Shown here piece after piece: positions 25,689 to 33,749 of a stretch of DNA of 64,000 bases (positions are counted from its first letter, which is position 1; each line of letters opens with the position of its first letter). The notes beneath the pieces were generated by a model that saw only the letters and a list, made by a program, of their open reading frames with translations, was not told where the DNA came from and ran no database searches. The translations under genes and the position numbers were made by a program. This DNA comes from Spirochaetales bacterium. GTDB lineage: Bacteria > Spirochaetota > Spirochaetia > UBA9216. Location of the stretch: assembly GCA_016342585.1 (NCBI GenBank), contig JAEINK010000008.1, positions 1 through 64,000 on the forward strand, written 5' to 3'.

Positions 25689-25717
25689 TTGACATTTCTT
25701 CTTTGATCCCTTATGTT
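25689..25717 (+). promoter_or_regulatory. Sigma70-type promoter of the TrpXYZ-like operon
   Basis: TTGACA (25689-25694), 17-nt spacer, TATGTT (25712-25717). An inverted repeat CTTATGT / ACATAAG (25710-25729, 6-nt centre) overlaps the -10 box and +1 and is a plausible operator. Confidence 0.7.
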
Positions 25718-25754
25718 TCTATACATAAGAACATCTTAATCATAAGGAAGAAAA

Positions 25755-26771
25755 ATGAAAAAGAAAATAACAGCAGTACTGCTGACCATACTGATTTCTG
25801 CAATGTTGGTAACCGGTTGCAACAAGAAAGACGAAAGCACAACAACCGCGGACTCGACCACCGAAATGACCAAGACTGCAGAGCCTTTAAAAATTGGTAT
25901 ATCCAAAATAGTGGCACACCCGGCTCTCGATGCCCTGGAAAAAGGAATTATTGAGGTAATAAGCGGTGAATACCCCGATGCGGAATTCGACCTTCAGAAT
26001 GCCAACGGTGAGATGTCTACAGCCTCTTCCATAGCCCAGAAATTTAAATCCGAGAAGGTTGATCTTGCTGTAGGTATTGCAACGCCAACTGCCCAGGCCC
26101 TGGCCCAGGCCATTTCCGATGCTCCGGTTATCTTCTCGGCAGTTACAGATCCTGTAGACGCAGGACTTATCACATCAACAGCCAGAGGTGAAGGAAATAT
26201 AACCGGTGTTTCCGATATGACGCCGGTCAAGGAACAGATTGAACTCTTGATAAGCTTGACCGAGGTTGAAACTCTGGGAATGGTTTACACAAACTCCGAA
26301 GCGAACGCGGTAAGGCTGGCAGAGATTGCCGAAGAGGCCTGTGGAGAACTTGGAATCAAATTTATTGGAACGGGAATCACCAACTCAGCGGAGGTTAAAC
26401 AGGCTGCACAGACCATCGCCGGAAAGGTAGATGCCTTCTATGTAAGTACCGATAATACCGTAGTTTCTGCAATAAGCGCCCTAATCGATGTTGCTGAAAA
26501 AGCAGGAATCCCCATTGTTTCAGCAGATCCTACCTCTTCAGAAAATGGCGGCGTTCTTATCTCCTGGGGATTTGATTACTACAAAATGGGCAAGGCCACA
26601 GGAAGACTTGCTCTTGAAATACTCGGCGGAGCAGACACAGCTGTTACCCCCACCATGTTCATGACAGATCCTTCGGATATTGATCTTCTGATCGACACTG
26701 CCGTTGCAGATGCATTAAATATTAATATTCCTGCAGCCCTTCTTGCCAAAGCCAGAACGGTTCAGAATTAA
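25755..26771 (+). CDS. ABC transporter substrate-binding lipoprotein (TrpX-like, PF04392 family)
   Basis: The lipobox is LVTGC within MKKKITAVLLTILISAMLVTGC. A low-complexity Thr/Ser linker follows, then the family's start KIGISKIVAHPALDALEKGIIEVI, VAIATPTAQALAQ-type motif (VGIATPTAQALAQAISDAPVIFSAVTDPVDAGL), and STDNTVVSAISALIDVAEKAGIPIVSADP. PF04392 proteins bind small molecules, including Trp/Tyr in some Gram-positives; the ligand here is unknown. The operon has a good promoter with an overlapping inverted repeat. The next two genes are its permease and ATPase. Confidence 0.88.
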   Translation: MKKKITAVLLTILISAMLVTGCNKKDESTTTADSTTEMTKTAEPLKIGISKIVAHPALDALEKGIIEVISGEYPDAEFDLQNANGEMSTASSIAQKFKSEKVDLAVGIATPTAQALAQAISDAPVIFSAVTDPVDAGLITSTARGEGNITGVSDMTPVKEQIELLISLTEVETLGMVYTNSEANAVRLAEIAEEACGELGIKFIGTGITNSAEVKQAAQTIAGKVDAFYVSTDNTVVSAISALIDVAEKAGIPIVSADPTSSENGGVLISWGFDYYKMGKATGRLALEILGGADTAVTPTMFMTDPSDIDLLIDTAVADALNINIPAALLAKARTVQN

Positions 26772-26774
26772 AAT

Positions 26775-27674
26775 ATGATTGAAGGTATTTTTGTCGAGGG
26801 CCTGATCTACGGGATTCTGGCCCTCGGTGTTTTTTTAACATTTAGAATCCTGGATTTTCCGGACCTGACTGTCGATGGAACCTTCCCCCTCGGTGCGGCA
26901 GTTATGGCCATCTCACTTACAAGTGGTCTGAATCCGGTGATAGCTCTTCTGCTTTCATTCATAGCAGGATTTGCTGCGGGAACCGTTACGGCAGTCATCC
27001 ACAACAAACTCGGGGTTCCGGGACTTCTTGCGGGAATACTAACCATGACAATGTTGTGGTCCATCAATATCAGGGTTCTTGGTAATCGTGCCAACCTCCC
27101 CCTGCTCCGAACAGAGACTCTCCTAACAAAAGTGGAAGGGCTACTCTCTCCAATTATGGGGGAAACGGCCTCAATTGTAATATTCTTTATTATCATCGTC
27201 CTGCTGATTAAATTGGGAATGGATCTTTTTTTCCATACCGACCTGGGATTGACCATGGGAGCCATGGGGAATAATGAACAGATGATAATCAGTCAGGGTG
27301 TAAATCCCGAGATGATGAAAATCCTGGGTGTCGGACTTTCAAATGGTCTGGTTGCCATTTCCGGAGCATTCGCTGCCCAGTATCAGGGATTCGCGGATGT
27401 TAACCTGGGACAGGGTATCGTCGTATCCGGCCTGGCCATGGTCATGCTGGGAGAGTTCCTGTACTCATCCAATAAAATAGAACTACTGACCTTGAGAGTA
27501 ATCCTAGGAGCGATTTTATACAAAGCAATAATGTTCTTCGGAAGATACTACGGTTACTATATCAAACTTACGCCCAATGACTTGAAACTTATCACAGGCG
27601 TCCTGATTATCACCTGTCTGATTATTACGAAATACAGAACAAAATCATTCAGATTCAGGAGGCCGGGAAGATGA
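26775..27674 (+). CDS. ABC transporter permease (TrpY-like)
   Basis: A 299-residue inner-membrane protein of the branched-chain amino acid/ribose permease superfamily, with 8-9 hydrophobic spans. It begins MIEGIFVEGLIYGILALGVFLTFRILDFPDLTVDGTFPLGAA, which is the hallmark of the permease paired with PF04392 binding proteins. The segment YQGFADVNLGQGIVVSGLAMVMLGE is also typical. It starts 3 nt after the binding-protein stop and overlaps the ATPase gene by 4 nt (ATGA), so the three are one translation unit. Confidence 0.88.
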   Translation: MIEGIFVEGLIYGILALGVFLTFRILDFPDLTVDGTFPLGAAVMAISLTSGLNPVIALLLSFIAGFAAGTVTAVIHNKLGVPGLLAGILTMTMLWSINIRVLGNRANLPLLRTETLLTKVEGLLSPIMGETASIVIFFIIIVLLIKLGMDLFFHTDLGLTMGAMGNNEQMIISQGVNPEMMKILGVGLSNGLVAISGAFAAQYQGFADVNLGQGIVVSGLAMVMLGEFLYSSNKIELLTLRVILGAILYKAIMFFGRYYGYYIKLTPNDLKLITGVLIITCLIITKYRTKSFRFRRPGR

Positions 27675-28462
27675 TCAAACTTGAAAAGATAAATATGGTC
27701 TTCGGCGAAGGAACTCCGAACAGGAATCATGTGCTGCGGGATCTGGATCTTAAGATAAACAAGGGTGATTTCATCACGATCATAGGATCGAACGGTGCGG
27801 GAAAAACAACCCTTTATAATGTAATATCTGGGAATCTCAGGCCAACATCCGGACAGGTTGAGATCAACAATAAACCTGTGACAAGAGATCCTGAATACAA
27901 AAGGGCAAAGTATATCGGGCGAATCTTTCAGGATCCCCTCTTGGGAACGGCTGGGAATATGAGCATTGTCGACAACATGCTCGTCAATGGGAGTAAAGGA
28001 TTCAAAGGTCTGAAAATAAGCCTTAACCGAAAGAAGAGGGAGTATTTCAGAGATCAGCTCACAAGGCTTGATATGGATCTCGAGAATAGGATGAAGGATA
28101 ATGTGGGGATGCTTTCGGGTGGACAACGCCAGGCCTTAACCCTGCTTATGATGTCGCTCTCCAGACCTGAACTCGTACTCCTGGATGAACATACGGCGGC
28201 ACTCGATCCCCGTAATGCGTCCAAGGTTCTGGATCTGACAAGTCGCTTTATCGATGAATACAACTTTACGGTGATGATGATCACCCACAATATGCAGCAG
28301 GCCATAGACTTTGGAAACAGACTGCTCATGATGGATGAGGGGAGAGTCATTGTTGACATAAGCGGTGAAGAGAAGAAGAACATGACAGTGGAAGCACTGA
28401 TAAAAAAGTTTCATGAAATAAGAAAAAAGGATTTCACATCCGATGAGGCTCTTCTTTCATAG
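27671..28462 (+). CDS. ABC transporter ATPase (TrpZ-like)
   Basis: A 263-residue ATPase with Walker A GSNGAGKTT, Q-loop RIFQDPLLGTAGNMS, signature MLSGGQRQALTLLMM, Walker B ELVLLDEHTAALDP and H-loop MITHNMQQA. The His in LLDEHTAALDP (instead of PT) is characteristic of the subfamily that serves PF04392 importers. It completes the importer. A strong terminator follows 10 nt after the stop. Confidence 0.9.
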   Translation: MIKLEKINMVFGEGTPNRNHVLRDLDLKINKGDFITIIGSNGAGKTTLYNVISGNLRPTSGQVEINNKPVTRDPEYKRAKYIGRIFQDPLLGTAGNMSIVDNMLVNGSKGFKGLKISLNRKKREYFRDQLTRLDMDLENRMKDNVGMLSGGQRQALTLLMMSLSRPELVLLDEHTAALDPRNASKVLDLTSRFIDEYNFTVMMITHNMQQAIDFGNRLLMMDEGRVIVDISGEEKKNMTVEALIKKFHEIRKKDFTSDEALLS

Positions 28463-28471
28463 AAGAAGGTT

Positions 28472-28517
28472 CAGGAGGGGAGGCTAATTCAACTTTATGC
28501 CCCCCTCCCGCTTTTTT
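28472..28517 (+). terminator. Terminator of the TrpXYZ-like operon
   Basis: GAGGGGAGGC pairs with GCCCCCCTC (one bulged A) around a 12-nt loop, followed by CCGC and TTTTTT. It lies between convergent genes. Confidence 0.75.
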
Positions 28518-28526
28518 ACCTGAAAA

Positions 28527-29813
28527 TTATTCAAGCTCTGTTTTTTTCAGCATAAAAAAACTGATAATTATGAACAACCCAAAAAAACCAAAAAGAAGCC
28601 TGTACGATAAGATGCCGAATCCCGAGGAAGCATCCAGAATTACTCCGGCAATTAAAGGAATCAACCCCGCAGCGGGAAGAGTTATAAGCGGCGCCAAAGC
28701 AAAAAAACCTGTAGCATCCTTATGCCCGGCCAACTGTTTTACCGCCGGAGAAAAAATCATTGCCCGTATAGCTCTGGAATAACCAAGCAGGAATCCTGCG
28801 ATCATAACCGAAGGGATGCCATGCCATAAAATTAAAATAAGAATCCCTGTTAAGGATACCCCTTTGGATATCCATGCCGACCGCCTCAAACCAGGCCCCT
28901 TCTTAATCCCAAGGATAAAATTCGCAGTCAGCTGTCCGGCAATATTGACGGCCACAAGCCCCCCCGCGGCCAGGGCAGGCGAAAAGCCTGCAAAATCAAG
29001 ACCATAGGCCGCATAGAAAGAGAGTGCCGAAATGACAGCAAAAAACTCAAGCTCCGACCCCATGTAATACAGAAAGTTTCTGTTTGTCAAAATATCCTGG
29101 AGAGTCTCTTTCAAGTATTTAAAGAATCCGGCACCGGAAACCGTCTCAAGGCTCTTTATAGAACCAGCCTCCCGGGTCCCCGGCTCCCTGGTTAAGAGAA
29201 AGAAAAAAGAAGCCCCTCCAAAAAGCAGGGCACACGCAGCAAAAACAAGGGCTGTAGAGAGAGATGTAACTTCCATCCTCTTTAAAACCATGGCAAGAAG
29301 AAAGGTCCCTATAAGTTTCCCCAGAGTCTGGAGAAATCTCATCATGGAAAGGGCCTTAAGAACCTTCGCCCTGGAGAAAATAGCCACGGTATAATCTTGC
29401 CAGACGGGGAGAATCAAACCGACTGCCGTACAGAGAAGCGTATAGAAAGCCAGAAAAATGGGAACACTGCCGGTGCCGAAACCTGTAATAAGGAGGATAA
29501 AACTATAAAAAAACATTATCACTGATGGAATCAAATGAGTGATGATAAGCAGCCGTCTCCGGTCATTTTTAAACGAAGCAAAATAGGAGGAAAATATTCC
29601 GGTAACGGCCAGACCAAAAAACAGGATTGAGGGGATAGATCCAATCACTAGCCCTGAGGCACCGAGAGTATGGAGAAGAACCTGAATAAACACCGACTCC
29701 ATAACCAGAGGCAATCCAAAACCCCAAAAAAATTCCACAAGGGATATTCCTGCTGTATTGGGAATGAAATATTTATCCAGCTCTTTATCAGCTTCAACTT
29801 GTCTCTGTTTCAT
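28527..29813 (-). CDS. MFS-type transporter
   Basis: About 428 residues with 10-12 hydrophobic spans in two halves separated by a cytoplasmic loop (LTREPGTREAGSIKSLETV, about residue 210-230). The pattern LVEFFWGFGLPLVMESVFIQVLLHTLGASGLVIGSIPSILFFGLAVTGIFSSYFA is of the major facilitator type. The substrate is not evident. I prefer ATG 29813. A TTG at 29861 in the same frame would add 16 residues, and neither has a strong ribosome binding site. Confidence 0.72.
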   Translation of the reverse strand: MKQRQVEADKELDKYFIPNTAGISLVEFFWGFGLPLVMESVFIQVLLHTLGASGLVIGSIPSILFFGLAVTGIFSSYFASFKNDRRRLLIITHLIPSVIMFFYSFILLITGFGTGSVPIFLAFYTLLCTAVGLILPVWQDYTVAIFSRAKVLKALSMMRFLQTLGKLIGTFLLAMVLKRMEVTSLSTALVFAACALLFGGASFFFLLTREPGTREAGSIKSLETVSGAGFFKYLKETLQDILTNRNFLYYMGSELEFFAVISALSFYAAYGLDFAGFSPALAAGGLVAVNIAGQLTANFILGIKKGPGLRRSAWISKGVSLTGILILILWHGIPSVMIAGFLLGYSRAIRAMIFSPAVKQLAGHKDATGFFALAPLITLPAAGLIPLIAGVILDASSGFGILSYRLLFGFFGLFIIISFFMLKKTELE

Positions 29814-29957
29814 CAAAAGGACTCTAAATGAACTTTGGAAAGTATTCAAGAAAGCCGACAACCATTCCCCGGTATAATTAGATCCTGAATCATCCCCTCA
29901 AGAATATACTTACGCTCTAACCGAACGTGGAACAGACTCGCATAATGTGAGGTTTCG

Positions 29958-29966
29958 TGCTATAAA
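29958..29966 (+). promoter_or_regulatory. Extended -10 promoter of the DTW gene
   Basis: TGC-TATAAA with the -10 box ending 6 nt before ATG 29973, so the expected +1 is the A of the start codon. No Shine-Dalgarno is present. Confidence 0.55.
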
Positions 29967-29972
29967 AGTTTC

Positions 29973-30590
29973 ATGTCACCACGCTGTTTACAATGTTTCC
30001 GTCCTGTCCAGACCTGCTATTGCAGGGATATTATTCCTGTCGATCCTGGCATCAAGTTTGTATTCCTGATGCATCCAAACGAAGCATACCGGCAGAAAAC
30101 AGGGACAGGCAGGCTGGCAAGTCTCTCACTTATCAATTCGGAAATCATCATCGACAAGACCTTCGATGAAAACAGAAGAACCCAGGCACTCATCGCTAAT
30201 CCAATCTACTATCCTATGGTACTATATCCGGGAAAGGATGCCGGATTCACGGCAACCTACAACTTCCAAAAACATCTTTCAAATAAAACACTCCTCATAT
30301 TCCTGATAGATGCCACCTGGATCAGGGCAAGGAAAATGATGTTTCGAAGCCCCAGCCTGCAAAAACTGCCAAAACTCTCCTTTTCTGCAGCATACCGCTC
30401 TCGGTTCGATATAAAACAACAACCCGAAGAGTACTGCCTTTCAACAATTGAATCCTCCTACTATCTAATAAAGGAGCTGCAGGAGGCAAAGGTCTGTCCA
30501 CAGGAACTTAAGATTGAAGGGATGATGCGGGTTTTCGAAAAGATGGTCAAATTTCAGCAGAATTGCCGACAGAACCGAATCGGCATTTAA
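29973..30590 (+). CDS. DTW-domain protein, probable tRNA-uridine aminocarboxypropyltransferase
   Basis: A 205-residue DTW-domain protein. The N-terminal cysteine cluster CLQCFRPVQTCYC (C5, C8, C15, C17) likely binds zinc. Next are FLMHPNEAYRQKTGTGRLASLSL, YPMVLYPGKDA and the naming motif in FLIDATWIRARKM, then SRFDIKQQPEEYCLSTIES. Family members (TapT/YfiP, human DTWD1/2) add the 3-amino-3-carboxypropyl group from SAM to uridine in tRNA (acp3U). The role here is by family. The gene stands alone with a promoter directly abutting its start codon. Confidence 0.85.
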   Translation: MSPRCLQCFRPVQTCYCRDIIPVDPGIKFVFLMHPNEAYRQKTGTGRLASLSLINSEIIIDKTFDENRRTQALIANPIYYPMVLYPGKDAGFTATYNFQKHLSNKTLLIFLIDATWIRARKMMFRSPSLQKLPKLSFSAAYRSRFDIKQQPEEYCLSTIESSYYLIKELQEAKVCPQELKIEGMMRVFEKMVKFQQNCRQNRIGI

Positions 30591-30601
30591 TCCCTGAGCA
30601 A

Positions 30602-32134
30602 CTACTCTTCCGCCAGGGAGAGGGCGGCTCTGATTCCATCTGCTCCGGAGGAGATTATCCCACCGGACCATCCACTCCCCTCACCAACCACATAAAGATT
30701 TGAAAATCCAGAACAAAGACCACTTTTTGAACGCTGAACCTGGAGGGGAGATGAGGTCTTGCTCTCTAATCCCATAATAATTCCCTTATTGAAACCTTTT
30801 ATCTTCCGGCTGAAAATCTCAAGCCCCAGCTTCAGGGAGTGACTAACCTTTCGGGGAAGAAGTTCATTCAGCGGTGCTGGAATCAAACCCATAGGATAAC
30901 TTGATAAAGCACCGCCAGAACTCACCCTCTCGTTCAGAAAATCTTCTATAGTAGCGTATGGGGCGTTATACCCTCCGGAGAACTCATAGAACTTATGCTC
31001 CAACTCCTCTACAAATGATAAGGCACCGCAAGGGTCGACTTCCCGATCCAGGAGTTCATCCAGATTAACACCGGCGACACAGGCGGCATTGGCAAAGAGA
31101 CCATCCCTCTTATACCGGCTCATACCATTCACTATATTACCATCACGATAGGCTGAAGCAGGGACGACAACACCCCCGGGACACATACAGAAGGTGTAAA
31201 CGGGTAGTCCCCCGTCAGGCTTGGCGGTCAGCCGGTATTCGGCAGCCTTTACACCGGGCAGATGGTCCGTCCCCCATTGAGCTCGATTAATGGTTTCCTG
31301 GGAATGTTCAATCCGGCAACCAAGGGCGAAGTTCTTTGTATTAAACCCCACTCCCCGATTCATAAGCATCCGAAATGTTTCATAGGCCGAATGACCGGCG
31401 GCGATTATCACATGTGAAGCATCAAGAATCCCCCGGGAGGTCTTTGCAGCGGTCACTCGCCCCCCCTGGACTATAAGATCCTCAAGCAGGGTATCGAAAA
31501 GGAACTCGCCACCCATCTCTTCGTAGGCCCTCCGCAATGACCGGGTAATCCCAAGGAGGTTATCCGTTCCAAGGTGGGGGTGAGCAAGGAAACCGATCTC
31601 CTCGGGAGCACCAGCCTTAATATAAGATTCCGTGATAAACCGTTTTTCCCGGGATATATGCTTGGAACGGGAGGTTAGTTTGCCATCGGAAAATGTACCG
31701 GCGCCCCCCTCCCCGAAGGCATAGTTGTTCCGGGAATTAAAAAGACCAGAGGTTTCAAACTCCTGAACAGCCCTATCCCTCACATCAACTTCGGATCCTC
31801 GTTCGACTATGGTTGTTCTGAAACCCGCACGCTGCAGTACAAGTCCTGTAAAAATACCAGCAGGTCCCGAACCGGTTATAACAACCCGGCCCTCTCGCTT
31901 TCGCTTCGGAATATCCAGTGGTGGAGTCGAAGCGGCAGGTTCACCTTTGATTTCAGGTGAAGAAACGCCAAGGCGTATCAGCCAGTGGATCCTGTTTTTA
32001 TCCCTGGCATCCAGACTTTTACCTATAATACTAACCTGAAAATCCCGGACCTTAAGCTTCCGGCCAACAGCCTTTTTGAGATCCCCGGACGTATAATCGG
32101 TTGCTAATTTTAAGGAAATGATTTTATACCCCAT
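30602..32134 (-). CDS. NAD(P)/FAD-dependent dehydrogenase (COG2509 type)
   Basis: The 510-residue protein starts with a small N-terminal domain (1-70, ISLKLATDYTSGDLKKAVGRKL), then the FAD Rossmann motif VVITGSGPAGIFTGLVLQRAGF (about 88-110), ARNLTRQ-unrelated middle part, FALGCRIEHSQETINRAQWG, VYTFCMCPGGVVVPASA and a C-terminal NLYVVGEGSGWSGGIISSGADGI that closes the FAD site. This is the uncharacterised FAD-dehydrogenase family widespread in anaerobes; the reaction is unknown. The promoter (TTGACT-17-TAGGAT) lies 10 nt before the ATG, with no ribosome binding site. Confidence 0.85.
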   Translation of the reverse strand: MGYKIISLKLATDYTSGDLKKAVGRKLKVRDFQVSIIGKSLDARDKNRIHWLIRLGVSSPEIKGEPAASTPPLDIPKRKREGRVVITGSGPAGIFTGLVLQRAGFRTTIVERGSEVDVRDRAVQEFETSGLFNSRNNYAFGEGGAGTFSDGKLTSRSKHISREKRFITESYIKAGAPEEIGFLAHPHLGTDNLLGITRSLRRAYEEMGGEFLFDTLLEDLIVQGGRVTAAKTSRGILDASHVIIAAGHSAYETFRMLMNRGVGFNTKNFALGCRIEHSQETINRAQWGTDHLPGVKAAEYRLTAKPDGGLPVYTFCMCPGGVVVPASAYRDGNIVNGMSRYKRDGLFANAACVAGVNLDELLDREVDPCGALSFVEELEHKFYEFSGGYNAPYATIEDFLNERVSSGGALSSYPMGLIPAPLNELLPRKVSHSLKLGLEIFSRKIKGFNKGIIMGLESKTSSPLQVQRSKSGLCSGFSNLYVVGEGSGWSGGIISSGADGIRAALSLAEE

Positions 32135-32144
32135 AGTGGTGCGA

Positions 32145-32173
32145 ATCCTAACCCAAGAGAAGAATCAAGTCAA
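32145..32173 (-). promoter_or_regulatory. Promoter of the FAD dehydrogenase gene
   Basis: Minus strand: TTGACT (32173-32168), 17-nt spacer, TAGGAT (32150-32145), 10 nt before ATG 32134. The predicted leader is only about 3-4 nt. Confidence 0.6.
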
Positions 32174-32217
32174 ATGAATCTATCGGCATCCGTGGTATAG
32201 GTAGACCTGAAACATAC

Positions 32218-32226
32218 TGTTATAAT
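32218..32226 (+). promoter_or_regulatory. Extended -10 promoter of the MATE gene
   Basis: TGT-TATAAT ends 7 nt before ATG 32234. The predicted +1 falls at or next to the start codon. No Shine-Dalgarno is present. Confidence 0.55.
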
Positions 32227-32233
32227 CAAACTT

Positions 32234-33586
32234 ATGTTAACCAAAGAACCAAAACTAAGGGATCTCCTGGCCATCGCACTCCCCATGGTAGTTTCCCAGG
32301 CCTCCGAAACAATAATGCTCTTCGTGGACCGCCTTTTTCTCTCCTGGCTTGGAAAAACCTATATCTCCGCCGGTATGAGCGGAGGACTTTCAGCCTTTGT
32401 CTTTATGAGTATCTTCACAGGGACCGTGGGATATGTGAATGCCCTCTCGGCCCAGTACTATGGCGCCGGAGAAGAAAAAAACTGTGTGAATACGGTAACT
32501 CAAGGGATACTTCTCTCTCTTCTCTTCTTCCCAATCGCCCTTACATTTATTCCACTTGTTGGCAAGTTTTTTGAAATCTCCGGTCATACCCCCGGGCAGA
32601 TTGAACTTGAATATACATACTTCAGACTTCTTATGCTCGGAGGGCTCCTGGTACTCCTGCGTACCGTATTTGCCAGCTTCTTTTTGGGTATCGGTAAAAC
32701 AAGAATAGTAATGTACTCAAACCTTGCGGGAATGGTTCTGAATGTACCGATAAATTACCTGCTTATATTCGGAAAACTCGGCTTCCCAAGGCTTGGAATA
32801 ACAGGAGCAGCCATTGGAACCCTGGCGGGAAGCTTTCTTATAACAGTCATCCTTTTTTCCGCTTTTCTAAAACACAAATTGTATAAATCCAACAGATCGA
32901 AAGAACTATGGAAGATAAACCCTATAGTGATGAAAAAGCTTATGAGGTTCGGCATGCCCGCGGGTGTAGAAATGTTTTTAAATGTTATGGCCTTCAACCT
33001 CTTCGTCCAAATGTTCCATTCATATTCGGAGGATGTGGCTGCGGCGGTCACCATCGCATTCAACTACGATATGGTGGCCTTCATTCCCATGCTGGGCCTC
33101 GGATTTGCCACCACCTCAATGGTAGGACGCTACATGGGAGCCGGTAATCCAAAGGGTGCGGAAAAGACTGCGGGACTTGCCATGAAGGTGGGTCTTTTTT
33201 ACGCCTCTGCCATGATGCTTCTTTTCGTATTCGGGGCGGAGGGGCTTGTAAGGGTCTTCACTGGCGGCCTTGCAGCCGGGGATACATCTGTAATCCCCCT
33301 GGCAAAAACCATGTTGCGCCTGGCCGCAGTCTATACCATTGCCGACCTGATCCAGCTCATCATGTCAGGCACCCTTCGGGGGGCAGGAGATACAAAATGG
33401 GTAATGTATATCTCGGCAGCCCTTCACTGGGCCATGGCAGGGGCAGCCTTTTTGATGATCAAGGTGTTCGTCATGAATCCGGTCGTCGTCTGGATGGGCT
33501 TTATCAGTTTTATCCTGATCATGGGGTTCACCATGTTTCTCCGGTTTAAATTCGGACCCTGGCGGAAAATGAAGATGATCGATTAA
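32234..33586 (+). CDS. MATE family efflux transporter
   Basis: A 450-residue inner-membrane exporter of the multidrug and toxic compound extrusion family, with about 12 spans in two repeated halves. The first half has LPMVVSQASETIMLFVDRLFLSWLG and FTGTVGYVNALSAQYYGAGEEKN; the second has FGMPAGVEMFLNVMAFNLFVQM and GLGFATTSMVGRYMGAGNPKGAEK, the paired family motifs. RGAGDTKWVMY is also typical. It would expel cations, drugs or metabolites with Na+ or H+. It is divergent from the FAD dehydrogenase. Confidence 0.92.
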   Translation: MLTKEPKLRDLLAIALPMVVSQASETIMLFVDRLFLSWLGKTYISAGMSGGLSAFVFMSIFTGTVGYVNALSAQYYGAGEEKNCVNTVTQGILLSLLFFPIALTFIPLVGKFFEISGHTPGQIELEYTYFRLLMLGGLLVLLRTVFASFFLGIGKTRIVMYSNLAGMVLNVPINYLLIFGKLGFPRLGITGAAIGTLAGSFLITVILFSAFLKHKLYKSNRSKELWKINPIVMKKLMRFGMPAGVEMFLNVMAFNLFVQMFHSYSEDVAAAVTIAFNYDMVAFIPMLGLGFATTSMVGRYMGAGNPKGAEKTAGLAMKVGLFYASAMMLLFVFGAEGLVRVFTGGLAAGDTSVIPLAKTMLRLAAVYTIADLIQLIMSGTLRGAGDTKWVMYISAALHWAMAGAAFLMIKVFVMNPVVVWMGFISFILIMGFTMFLRFKFGPWRKMKMID

Positions 33587-33652
33587 ATACAAGGGAATAT
33601 CAAAGACAACTGATTTTTGATAGAGCCTGCCACACTCACATTTTATACATTA

Positions 33653-33666
33653 TTGTTCCGGAACAA
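33653..33666. promoter_or_regulatory. Palindrome upstream of the MCP promoter
   Basis: TTGTTCCGGAACAA is a perfect 14-bp palindrome, 10 nt before the -35 box of the chemoreceptor gene, in the position of an activator or repressor site. Confidence 0.45.
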
Positions 33667-33676
33667 GTAATTCTGC

Positions 33677-33741
33677 TTGTGGAATAGTGGTACGAAAGCT
33701 ATAATTGCCCCAATAATTGTTAAAAGTTCACTATTTTGGGG
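33677..33741 (+). promoter_or_regulatory. Promoter and leader hairpin of the chemoreceptor gene
   Basis: TTGTGG (33677-33682), 17-nt spacer, TATAAT (33700-33705). The leader then has CCCCAA (33708-33713) able to pair with TTGGGG (33736-33741), which covers part of the GGGGAGG ribosome binding site. Confidence 0.55.
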
Positions 33742-33749
33742 AGGCTCTC

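Noticed and set aside
25645-25754. Possible T-box or riboswitch before the TrpX-like gene
   Set aside because: The leader from the predicted +1 to the ATG is only about 30 nt and has no specifier, antiterminator or aptamer pattern.
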